Shown one piece after another: positions 15,726 to 23,553 of a stretch of DNA of 50,188 nt. The stretch is from Streptomyces jeddahensis (lineage in GTDB: Bacteria; Actinomycetota; Actinomycetes; Streptomycetales; Streptomycetaceae), in assembly GCF_001642995.1 (NCBI RefSeq), contig NZ_LOHS01000030.1:1-50188 (forward strand), written 5' to 3'. The notes under the pieces are model-generated. The model was not told the origin of the DNA and did not search any database. It worked only from the letters and a program-made list of their open reading frames with translations. Made by a program: the position numbers and the translations under genes. The number at the start of each line of letters is the position of its first letter. Position 1 is the first letter of the stretch.

Positions 15726-16929
15726 TCGTCCGCGTCCCCGTCGGCGCGAGGCGCTGCTCTGCGAGCTGCGCGAGCAGCGCCGCCTGGCGGGACAGGACGG
15801 CGTCGTCGAAGACCGCCTTCGGCGAGTGGTTCTGGGGTGCCCGCGCCACATCGGTGCCCTCGGGCGCGGCGCCGACGAGGAGCATCGCGCCGGGCACCTG
15901 GCGCAGCACCAGCGAGAAGTCCTCCGAGCCGCTGGCCGGTTGGGGGGCCTCCCACACCTCTCCCGCGCCGATCAGCTCACGCGCCGTGTCCAGCGCGAAC
16001 GCCGTCTCGGCCGGCTCGTTGACCGTGACCGGGTAGAGCAGCTCGTACTTGACATCCGCCTCGAGCCCGTGTGCCTCGGCGATGCCGCGCACCAGCCGCG
16101 GCAGGCCCTCGGCGAGACGCTCGTGGTTGGCCTCCGAGTAACTGCGCACGGTCGCCTCGAACTCGGCCGTCTCCGGGATCACGTTGTGCTGCGTACCGGC
16201 GTGCAACCGTCCGACGGTCACCACCACCGGGTCGAAGATGTCGAAGGTCCGCGTCACCCAGTTCTGCAGCGCCGTGACCATCTCGCACACCACCGGGACC
16301 GGGTCCTTGGCGTAGTGCGGGGCGGAGCCGTGACCGCCCTCGCCGCGGACCGTCACTCTCAGGACGTCAGCCGCGGTCATCACCGTGCCGGGGCGGGAGG
16401 CGATCCAGCCGCCGGGCAGCCGATTGGCCGCCACGTGCAGGGCGAACGCCGCGTCGAGCGGCTTGCCCGCGGCCTCCAGGACACCCTCGTCGATCATCGC
16501 GCCGGCTCCGTTGTGGCCCTCTTCGCCCGGCTGGAACATGAGGACGACATCGCCGTGCAGAGACTCGCGCCGGTCCGCGAGCAGGGTCGCGGCGCCGACG
16601 AGACCCGCGGTGTGGAGATCGTGTCCGCAGGCGTGCATCCTGCCCGCCGCCTCGGAGGCGTAGTCGAGACCCGTCCGCTCCGCTACGGGCAGGGCGTCCA
16701 TGTCGCCGCGCAGGAGCACGGCGCCACCGGGCCGCCCGCCGCGTAGTACGGCCGTGACGGAGGTGAGGTCACGGCCGAGCGTGATGTCGAGCGGGAGACC
16801 GTCCAGTGCGGCGAGCACCTTCTCCTGGGTGCGGGGCAGTTGAAGGCCGAGTTCCGGCTCGCGGTGCAGTGAACGGCGGAGCCGGACGAGATCGGGCTGG
16901 AGTTCCCTGGCGCGTTCCAGTACGGACAT
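15706..16929 (-). CDS. M20-family metallo-amidohydrolase (aminoacylase/hippurate hydrolase-like)
   Basis: This 407-aa protein is an M20D-type amidohydrolase. It shows RRSLHREPELGLQLPRT at the N-terminus, RGDMDALPV, HACGHDLHT with the metal ligands C101 and H103, the catalytic GEEG (E136/E137) and H165, and NVIPETAEFEATVRS in the lid domain. Relatives hydrolyse N-acyl amino acids, hippurate or IAA-amino-acid conjugates in the cytosol. AGGAGG lies eight bases before the ATG at 16929, which makes that start firm. It leads an operon with the MFS transporter and is divergent from an Lrp/AsnC-type regulator. Confidence 0.9.
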   Translation of the reverse strand: MSVLERARELQPDLVRLRRSLHREPELGLQLPRTQEKVLAALDGLPLDITLGRDLTSVTAVLRGGRPGGAVLLRGDMDALPVAERTGLDYASEAAGRMHACGHDLHTAGLVGAATLLADRRESLHGDVVLMFQPGEEGHNGAGAMIDEGVLEAAGKPLDAAFALHVAANRLPGGWIASRPGTVMTAADVLRVTVRGEGGHGSAPHYAKDPVPVVCEMVTALQNWVTRTFDIFDPVVVTVGRLHAGTQHNVIPETAEFEATVRSYSEANHERLAEGLPRLVRGIAEAHGLEADVKYELLYPVTVNEPAETAFALDTARELIGAGEVWEAPQPASGSEDFSLVLRQVPGAMLLVGAAPEGTDVARAPQNHSPKAVFDDAVLSRQAALLAQLAEQRLAPTGTRTTTEAGA

Positions 16930-17033
16930 GCTGCGTCTACCTCCTGATACGGTTCCGGCCGTCGTGGGGCAAGGCTGCAGTCCCACGCGGTCCACCACCT
17001 CGTATGCGCAGGAAATCCGCGGAGGGATGCCTG

Positions 17034-18131
17034 ATGGCGCAGGATTCACGGCAGGCGGGCACACAACTGTGGGGGCGGCCGCCGGTGGAGCCGCCGGTGC
17101 GGGCACTCGACGACGTCGACCAGGCCCTCGTCCACGCCCTGCAGATCGCCCCCCGCGCGAGCTGGACACGGATCGGCGCCGTCGTCGGCCTCGACGCCGT
17201 CACCGTCGCCCGCCGTTGGAACCGGCTCACCGAGGCGGGCGCCGCCTGGATCAGCTGCTATCCCGCGCCCGTCCTCGCCACCGCCGGAGAGGGCCTGCTC
17301 GCCTTCGTCGAGGTGGACTGCGCCAACGGCAGCCTGCTCACCGTCGCCCGGGCGCTGGCCGAGCAGCCTCATGTCACCGCGGTCGAGCACGTCAGCGGCG
17401 ACCGCGATCTGCTGATCACGGTGCTGGCTCCGGATCTCGCCGCGCTGACCCGCTGGGTCACCCAGGGGCTCGGCTCGATGACCGGCATCGTCGCCACCCG
17501 CACCCACCTCGCCAGCACCGTCTACACCGAGGGCAGCCGCTGGCGCCTGCGCGCCCTCGACCGCGAGCAGATCGCCCGACTCGCGGACCTGGAGCCGACG
17601 CGCGGCGAGGCGCCCGTCTTCCCGCTCACCGACATGGACCACGCCCTCATGGCCGCGCTCTCGACGGACGGCCGCGCCACCTACCGCGCACTGGCCGAGA
17701 CCTGCGGCGCCAGCCCCGACACAGTACGCCGCAGGCTTGGCCGCCTCTTCGCCGCCGGGATGTTCCAGACCCGCTGCGAGGTCGCGAGGCCCCTCTCGGA
17801 GTGGCCGGTCACCGTGATTCTCTGGGGGCGGGCGGCCGCAGGGCAGTTGGAGACCGTCGCGCGGCTGGTCACGGGCGTGCGGGAGGTACGGCTCTGCGCC
17901 GGGGTGACCGGCCGGCACAACGTGCTCGTTGTCGCGTGGGTGAAGTCCCTCGCGGACGCCCAGCGCTTCGAGGTCCGGCTGAACGAACGCGTCCCCGACC
18001 TGGAGATCAGAGACCGCGCGGTCGCGCTGTGGCTGATGAAGGTGAGCGGCCATCTCCTCGACGAACGTGGCTACCGGCTCGGCGCCGTCCCGCTCGACGT
18101 CCGCTCCGCGGGAGCGGTGGCCGGCGGTTGA
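17034..18131 (+). CDS. Double-domain Lrp/AsnC-family transcriptional regulator
   Basis: This 365-aa protein contains two tandem Lrp/AsnC units, whereas a classical Lrp has about 150-165 aa. The first HTH (DDVDQALVHALQIAP through GLDAVTVARRWNRLTEAG) is followed by an effector-like domain with the VEHVSGDRDLLITVLAPDL block. A second HTH follows (TDMDHALMAALSTDGR with GASPDTVRRRLGRLFAAG), then another ligand-binding region. One chain thus resembles a covalent dimer. GGAGGG lies eight bases before the ATG at 17034; an upstream ATG at 17004 has no such site. Its divergent position points to control of the M20/MFS operon, probably in response to an amino-acid-like ligand. Confidence 0.87.
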   Translation: MAQDSRQAGTQLWGRPPVEPPVRALDDVDQALVHALQIAPRASWTRIGAVVGLDAVTVARRWNRLTEAGAAWISCYPAPVLATAGEGLLAFVEVDCANGSLLTVARALAEQPHVTAVEHVSGDRDLLITVLAPDLAALTRWVTQGLGSMTGIVATRTHLASTVYTEGSRWRLRALDREQIARLADLEPTRGEAPVFPLTDMDHALMAALSTDGRATYRALAETCGASPDTVRRRLGRLFAAGMFQTRCEVARPLSEWPVTVILWGRAAAGQLETVARLVTGVREVRLCAGVTGRHNVLVVAWVKSLADAQRFEVRLNERVPDLEIRDRAVALWLMKVSGHLLDERGYRLGAVPLDVRSAGAVAGG

Positions 18132-18176
18132 GCGACCGCCGAAATCGCCGCCACCGTTGTTCGCCGCCTGCCCGAC

Positions 18177-19226
18177 CTACGTCGCGCTGCGCTCGCTCGC
18201 CTCACGCAAATCACGCTCCACGTCTGCGGAGACCCCGGACTCGGCCGGTCCTTTGGCGACGGGCAATCCCTCCCGCAACAGCTCACGCCACCGCTCCCGG
18301 CTCCAGTCCGCCGGCCGCGTCGTGGCCATGAAGTCCTCGACGAGCGAGAGGAACCGCACGGGATCGGCGTGAAACGGAAAGTGCCCCGCCCCCTCGAAGA
18401 TCTCCAGCCGGCTCCCCGGCATCGCGGCATGCGCCCCGTACGCGTGCCGCACCGGCACCACGCTGTCCCGCGACCCCCACATGAGCATCGTGGGCATGCC
18501 CTCCGTCAGATAGCAGCGGTCGAGCATGGTCACGACCTGACCGCGCCAGTCGACGACGGCCCGCAGCGTACGGATGAACGCGCTGCGCGACGTGGCGTCG
18601 GGCAACGCGTCGACGAGCGTGAACAACTCGGGGGCGTCCTGCCCGAGATCGGTGTCGAGCAGCCGCATCAGCCGGGCGAAGAGGCCCGCCTGCAGCCGCA
18701 TACCCGGCAGCCGCAGCGTCGACAGCAGCAGATCCGCACCCGGCAGGGACACCGCGCGCAGAACGGGGTTGACCTCACGCCCGACACCGCCCGCGCTGAC
18801 GAGGATGAGCCGGTCGGTGCGCTCGGGGAACTGGTAGGCGAACTGCATCGCCACGCCACCGCCGAGCGAGTGCCCGATGAGCGTGGCCCGTTCGATCCCG
18901 AGTACGCCGAGCAGATCCCGCATGCCGTTCGCGTAGGCGGCAACCGAGTAGTCCGCGCGCGGCTTGTCCGATGCGCCGTGGCCCAGGAGGTCGGGGGCGA
19001 TGACGGTGTGGCTGCGCGCCAGGCCGGGGATGATGTCCGCCCAGGTGGCCGAGGAGTCCCCTATCCCGTGGATGAGCAGGATCGCGGGGCCTTCGCCGGC
19101 GATCCGGTACGCGCGGCGGTAGCCGTGCACGACACGATGGTGCAGCCGCGTCTCCTCCGCGTCCACGGAGCGCAGCCGCAGCCGCCCCGTACGCTGCTGC
19201 GGGCCCCGGCCTGGTTCGCCGAACAC
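18177..19226 (-). CDS. Alpha/beta-fold hydrolase
   Basis: This 349-aa protein has the complete alpha/beta hydrolase set: oxyanion region HGIGDSS (53-59), nucleophile elbow GHSLGGG with S120, acid D254 in GSRDSVVP and H282 in GAGHFPFH. A cap region lies between residues 150 and 235. No ATG occurs near the expected start; the GTG at 19226 has GGAGG eight bases upstream and is chosen. The substrate cannot be told from sequence; esterase, lactonase or haloperoxidase-like activities all occur in this family. It is convergent with the Lrp regulator and is probably monocistronic. Confidence 0.85.
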   Translation of the reverse strand: MFGEPGRGPQQRTGRLRLRSVDAEETRLHHRVVHGYRRAYRIAGEGPAILLIHGIGDSSATWADIIPGLARSHTVIAPDLLGHGASDKPRADYSVAAYANGMRDLLGVLGIERATLIGHSLGGGVAMQFAYQFPERTDRLILVSAGGVGREVNPVLRAVSLPGADLLLSTLRLPGMRLQAGLFARLMRLLDTDLGQDAPELFTLVDALPDATSRSAFIRTLRAVVDWRGQVVTMLDRCYLTEGMPTMLMWGSRDSVVPVRHAYGAHAAMPGSRLEIFEGAGHFPFHADPVRFLSLVEDFMATTRPADWSRERWRELLREGLPVAKGPAESGVSADVERDLREASERSAT

Positions 19227-19592
19227 GGGCTCGCCTCCGTTCTTTGCAAGTCCCCGACACGGTGGTTCCGTTCGCCGGACGGTGGTCGGCCGCCCGGCTC
19301 CTCCGAGCGTAGAAGACCTACCGCACAAGGGATTTCCGTAACGTTTCACCTCGGATACAGCGCATTCCCCGCCTGGGCCGGCGGGACTTGGGCTCTTGGC
19401 GGAGCGGCAGGAACACGAGAACGCGGGAAGGCGGGAACACGGCTGGTCACAAGGCCTATCGCGGGGATTGTCAGTGGTGCAGGGCAAGCTGGGCGGTGAC
19501 AGAACGCTGTGCGCCACTCCGGTCCGTCACCGCGGCGGAGCACGGCACACGGCACACGGCACGAAGCGATGCGATACGGGGAGAGCCGACCC
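19227..19592. promoter_or_regulatory. Divergent 366-bp control region
   Basis: This gene-free region separates the hydrolase gene from the small plus-strand gene and should contain both promoters. It has an AT-richer patch around 19310-19350 and a short repetitive GCGGGAA/GGAACACG stretch at 19408-19442. No operator or promoter boxes could be assigned with confidence. Confidence 0.35.
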
Positions 19593-19838
19593 ATGCACAT
19601 GTCCAGCGCCGTCCTGACCGGCCACGAACGCACCGCGGTACAGGCGTATCTCCGCCTGCTGCACACCGTCCGCGCCACCCTCGACAGCCCGGCGAGCGCG
19701 CCGCGACCGGTGATCGTCCCGGCCTCCGCGCTCGCGGAGGCCGACGATGCGCTGGCGGTGGCCGGGCTCGCGGGCAACGAGGAGGCGTTCTTCGCGCTGG
19801 TACGCGGCTGGTGCTCCGAAGGCTCCGAGGGCGGCTGA
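19593..19838 (+). CDS. Small helical hypothetical protein
   Basis: An 81-aa protein starts at the ATG at 19593, eight bases after a GGGGAGAG ribosome binding site. The sequence is mostly helical (ERTAVQAYLRLLHTVRATLDS and AEADDALAVAGLAGNEEAFFALVRGW), acidic at the C-terminus, with no signal peptide or known motif. The clean binding site and strong third-base GC bias support a real gene. I do not recognise a function. Confidence 0.6.
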   Translation: MHMSSAVLTGHERTAVQAYLRLLHTVRATLDSPASAPRPVIVPASALAEADDALAVAGLAGNEEAFFALVRGWCSEGSEGG

Positions 19839-19887
19839 CGCGGCGTCACCCGAGGACGCCGGTCACGCGGGTACGTCACCGTGCGGT

Positions 19888-20043
19888 TCAGGCGAGACCT
19901 TGCGGTTCAGCCAGGTCACTCGCGGCGGTACCGATGGCGTGGCAGCGCCCGATGCTGCCGGCGACGTACGCCACCTCACGCAGGTCCCTGACGGCGGCCA
20001 GGGCCTTGAGCTCCAACCCCGCGAACCGGCCCTTCCTGTGAAC
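19888..20043 (-). pseudogene. Coding-like remnant without a usable start
   Basis: A minus-strand frame ending with TGA at 19888-19890 has strongly GC-biased third positions and a plausible helical protein sequence (GLELKALAAVRDLREVAYVAGS). I could find no start codon with a ribosome binding site; upstream the frame runs into the next gene's DNA. It could be the surviving C-terminus of a lost gene or a chance frame in GC-rich DNA. Confidence 0.25.
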
Positions 20044-20227
20044 CGGTTGGGCTTTCCTATCGATTCGGACGCGAGTTGAGTGACCGCGCCGGTGCGGACC
20101 GTATTCTTCCTGTAGGCATCCCCCATACGCAGGGCGGGCGTTCGACGCTGCCTGTCGGCCGGCGCACGGCGCCGCTGTGCGGGGGTCTGACGCGCGGCGC
20201 GGCCGTGCGCGGGAAGGAGGCGGGCGA

Positions 20228-22063
20228 GTGCAGGAGGTCAGCCTCCCGCGGCTGGTGGAGCCGCTGCGCTCGGGCGGGCTCGCGGACTCCGTCTTCCAAG
20301 TCGCCGAGCAGACCCCTGAGTTCGTGCAGTTCTCGCGCCGCTCGGAGAGGCAGCCGGACGAGTGGTATCCGGTGACGGCGGCCGAGTTCCGCGACGAGGT
20401 GCTGGCCGCCGCGAAGGGGTTCATCGCGAGCGGCATCCGCTTCGGCGACCGGGTCGCGCTGATGTCCCGCACGCGCTACGAGTGGACGCTGCTCACGTAC
20501 GCCCTGTGGGCCATCGGCGCCCGCGTCGTACCCGTCTATCCGACCTCCTCGTCGGAGCAGGTGCGCTGGATCCTGGACGACACCCAGGCGGCGGCCATCG
20601 TGGTCGAGCACGAGGACCACGCGATGACGGTCGGTGCGATCTGCGGCTCGGTGCCGCGGCTGGCCCACATGTGGCAGCTGGACTCCGGCGGAGTGCGCCG
20701 GCTGGTCGAGGCCGGCCAGGACGTCCCGGACGATGCGGTCACCAGGCGGCGGGCAGCGGTCCAGCCGCAGCACATCGCCGCGATCCCGTACACCTCCGGC
20801 ACCACGGGGCGGCCGCGGGGCTGCCTGCTCACCCACGCGAACCTGGCCGCCGAGTGCGACACGCTCATCGCGGGCTGGCGCGAGCTCACCGCCGAGCCGG
20901 GCGAGGAGCCGTCGATCCTCACGTTCCTGCCGGTCGCGCACTGCTACGGGATCATGGTGGTGGTCTCCTGTCTGCGCGGCGGCGTCCGGCTCGGCCACCA
21001 GCCCGACATGACGCCCGCCGCGCTGCTGGCCGCCCTCGACTCATTCCGCCCGACGTTCCTGTTCGCCGTGCCGTACATCTTCGAGAAGATCTTCCAGCGC
21101 GCTCGGCTCGCCGCCGCGGAGGCGGGCAAGCTGGCCGTGTTCGACAAGGCCGCGGACGTCGCCGCACGTTACGCGGAGGCGCTGGAGCGGCAGGCCTTCG
21201 GCAAGGGGCACGGTCCCGGCCCGGCGCTGAGAATGCAGCACGCGCTGTACGAGCACGCGGTCTACGCGCGGATACGGGCCGTGCTCGGCGGCCGCGTGCG
21301 ATACGCCGTTTCCGGCGGTTCGACGCTGCGCCGCCGCCTTGGCCTGTTCTTCGCCGGTGCCGGCATCACGGTCTACGAGGGGTACGGCCTCACCGAGACG
21401 TCCGCAGCGGTGACGGCGCAGCCCGTGCACCGGGTCAGATTCGGCACCGTCGGCAAACCGATGCCCGGCAACACGGTGCACATCGCGCTGGACGGCGAGG
21501 TGTGGGTGCGCGGCGACGTCGTCTTCCTGGGCTACCTCAACAACCGTGAGGCCACGGACCAGGTGCTCCGGGACGGCTGGCTCGCGACCGGTGACGTGGG
21601 GTATCTCGACGCGGACGGCTATCTCGTCATCACGGGCCGCAAGAAGGACATCATCATTACGAGTGGCGGCAAGAGCGTCGCCCCGCTGGTCCTGGAGGAG
21701 CAGCTGCGGGAGGATCCGATGGTCTCGCAGTGCCTGGTCGTCGGCGACAACCAGCCGTACGTCGCCGCGCTCGTCACGCTCGACCCCCAGGCCGTGGCCA
21801 ACTGGCGGAAGCTGATGGGCAAACCGCAGGCGAGTCCCGAGGCGATGACGGACGACGATGACCTGCGGGCGCTGATCCAGCGGACCGTGTCGCGCGTCAA
21901 CACCGGTGTCTCGCGGGCCGAATCCATCCGCGCGTTCCGCATCTTGCCGCAGGAGTTCAGCGCCTCGAACGGCCTGATGACACCGTCTCTGAAGCTCCGG
22001 CGCAGCGCGATCGTGAGCGCTTTCAAGCGGGAGATCGACGACCTGTACGCCCGGAACCGGTGA
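20228..22063 (+). CDS. AMP-dependent long-chain acyl-CoA synthetase-like enzyme
   Basis: This 611-aa protein is an ANL-superfamily adenylating enzyme of the long-chain fatty acyl-CoA synthetase type. It has the P-loop YTSGTTGRPRGCLLTH, the adenine motif YEGYGLTETS, the hinge GWLATGDVGYLDADG and the C-terminal GRKKDIIITSGGKSVAP lysine loop. The first 100 residues match the FadD15-like actinobacterial branch (RYEWTLLTYALWAIGARVVPVYPTSS). It would activate a fatty acid with ATP and transfer it to CoA. The GTG at 20228 follows AAGGAGG by about seven bases and is a clear start. No neighbouring beta-oxidation gene is linked to it. Confidence 0.88.
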   Translation: MQEVSLPRLVEPLRSGGLADSVFQVAEQTPEFVQFSRRSERQPDEWYPVTAAEFRDEVLAAAKGFIASGIRFGDRVALMSRTRYEWTLLTYALWAIGARVVPVYPTSSSEQVRWILDDTQAAAIVVEHEDHAMTVGAICGSVPRLAHMWQLDSGGVRRLVEAGQDVPDDAVTRRRAAVQPQHIAAIPYTSGTTGRPRGCLLTHANLAAECDTLIAGWRELTAEPGEEPSILTFLPVAHCYGIMVVVSCLRGGVRLGHQPDMTPAALLAALDSFRPTFLFAVPYIFEKIFQRARLAAAEAGKLAVFDKAADVAARYAEALERQAFGKGHGPGPALRMQHALYEHAVYARIRAVLGGRVRYAVSGGSTLRRRLGLFFAGAGITVYEGYGLTETSAAVTAQPVHRVRFGTVGKPMPGNTVHIALDGEVWVRGDVVFLGYLNNREATDQVLRDGWLATGDVGYLDADGYLVITGRKKDIIITSGGKSVAPLVLEEQLREDPMVSQCLVVGDNQPYVAALVTLDPQAVANWRKLMGKPQASPEAMTDDDDLRALIQRTVSRVNTGVSRAESIRAFRILPQEFSASNGLMTPSLKLRRSAIVSAFKREIDDLYARNR

Positions 22064-22272
22064 CTCCGCCCGTGTCCCGGCAGCATGGGCCGTGGCCAGG
22101 GATTTCTTAACACGTACGTAGCAGCACAAGGCGCGTTGGAGCCCTATGATCGGCCCAACACGGGCCGCAACGACATCGGTTGTTCGGACGGCGGTTCCGT
22201 GCCCTTCATCTCCCCTGCCCGGGTGCGGCATCGCTGTGCCGTGCCCTGCCCGACCCATGGAAGGCGGCCTGA

Positions 22273-23436
22273 ATGGTCTCTCGCGTACGCGTCTGGCTCA
22301 ACCGCACGTACGCGGAGAACGTCTTCTTCATGGATCAGCTACGGGGTAATCCCCATGGCGCGCGGGTCGAGATCCATGCCACCCACGGCGACCCCGACTC
22401 GCCCGTCCTGGCCGCCGCGGACGCCGCGGCACTGGAACCCGAGGGCCTGTCCCCCGCCGCCTACGTCGAATACGCGCTGGCGCAGTGCGCCCAGCACGCG
22501 ATCGACGTCTTCGTGCCGGTGCTGCACCAGGGCGTGATCGCGGCGCATCGCGAGGAGTTCGCCGCCCTCGGCACCGTGCTCCTCGCCCCGCCGGCCGAGG
22601 CGATCGCCACCTTCCAGGACAAGGCCGCCGCCTATGAGGCGGCGGCGACCGCGGGTGTTCCGGTGCCGCCGTGGTGGCGGGTGCACACCGAGGACGAGCT
22701 GGTGACGGCCTTCGAGGCGATCGAGGCGACGGGTCACAAGGCGTGCTTCAAGCCCGCGGCCGGTGCGGGCGGTGTCGGCTTCCGCGTCGTCACGCGCTCC
22801 CCGTTCTCGCTGATGCACCTGACCGGATTCCCCAGCCCGTACGTCCCGTTGAACCTGGTCGTCGACGCGCTGCGGCACGCCGACGAGCCCGTGGACTGGC
22901 TGGTGATGCCGCGCCTGGACGAGCCCGAGGTGTCCGTCGACTGCCTCACCGGCCCGGACGGCCGGGTCCGTATGGCGGTGGGCCGCACCAAGCACGGCCG
23001 CCGCCGCGGCTTCACGCTCCACCCCTCCTGGATCGAGCCGTCCCGCCGCCTCGCCGAGACCTTCGGCCTGCACTGGCTCACCAACATCCAGTACCGCCTC
23101 CATGACGGCAAGCCGGTCCTCATGGACGTCAACACCCGCCCGGCGGGCGGCCTGCACCAGCTCTCCCAGTGCGGCCTGAACGTCCCGTGGTCCGCCGTCC
23201 GCCTGGCACTCGGCGAGGACCCGGGCGATCTGACGCCGGACTTCCTCGGCCCGGACTACGCGGTGGTCGCCGGACCACGGCCGGTCCGCCCGGTGACGCT
23301 CCCCCAGCAGCGAACGGACTCACTACCGCTGATCCCGGCGCCGTCGTCGGGCCCGGGTCCCGACGAGGCACCGCCTGCCTCGCCAGCACAGGCCGCCGCG
23401 GTCACCCCGGCGGACGCGGGCCTGCCGATCGCCTAG
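22273..23436 (+). CDS. ATP-grasp domain protein, function unknown
   Basis: This 387-aa protein has an ATP-grasp fold. The N-terminal third resembles a biotin-carboxylase-like Rossmann domain (ALAQCAQHAIDVFVPVLHQG). ATP-binding elements are DKAAAYEAAATAGVPVPPWW, ACFKPAAGAGGVGF and the metal-binding DVNTRPAGG. The last 50 residues are a proline- and alanine-rich, probably disordered tail. Family members ligate carboxylates to amines or thiols, but no ligase partner is adjacent. GGAAGGCGG precedes the ATG by a few bases. A long hairpin begins right after the stop. Confidence 0.75.
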   Translation: MVSRVRVWLNRTYAENVFFMDQLRGNPHGARVEIHATHGDPDSPVLAAADAAALEPEGLSPAAYVEYALAQCAQHAIDVFVPVLHQGVIAAHREEFAALGTVLLAPPAEAIATFQDKAAAYEAAATAGVPVPPWWRVHTEDELVTAFEAIEATGHKACFKPAAGAGGVGFRVVTRSPFSLMHLTGFPSPYVPLNLVVDALRHADEPVDWLVMPRLDEPEVSVDCLTGPDGRVRMAVGRTKHGRRRGFTLHPSWIEPSRRLAETFGLHWLTNIQYRLHDGKPVLMDVNTRPAGGLHQLSQCGLNVPWSAVRLALGEDPGDLTPDFLGPDYAVVAGPRPVRPVTLPQQRTDSLPLIPAPSSGPGPDEAPPASPAQAAAVTPADAGLPIA

Positions 23437-23439
23437 GGG

Positions 23440-23471
23440 GCGCCCCTTCGGGGCGCGCCCCGAAGGGGCGC
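23440..23471. terminator. 14-bp hairpin between convergent ATP-grasp and quiC genes
   Basis: A perfect 14-bp stem (GCGCCCCTTCGGGG and complement) with a 4-nt loop starts four bases after the ATP-grasp stop and faces the end of the convergent quiC gene. It forms the head of an extragenic repeat. Confidence 0.85.
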
Positions 23472-23518
23472 GGGGAACTGCGCGACCAGCCACGACGGCG
23501 CCGCAGACGACCGACGGC
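23472..23518. repeat. Streptomyces extragenic repeat, copy 1
   Basis: Directly after the hairpin comes GGGGAACTGCGCGACCAGCC and more, a sequence recurring between genes in many Streptomyces. The 38 bases at 23481-23518 match the reverse complement of a second copy near 42859-42896 at 35 of 38 positions. Confidence 0.75.
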
Positions 23519-23553
23519 ACATCACGGCACTTCCAGCGGGGCGCGCCCCTCGG

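Noticed and set aside
20228..23436. Adenylating enzyme plus ATP-grasp protein as a small natural-product cluster
   Set aside because: The adenylating enzyme matches fatty acyl-CoA synthetases, there is no carrier protein or tailoring gene, and a 209-base gap separates the two genes.
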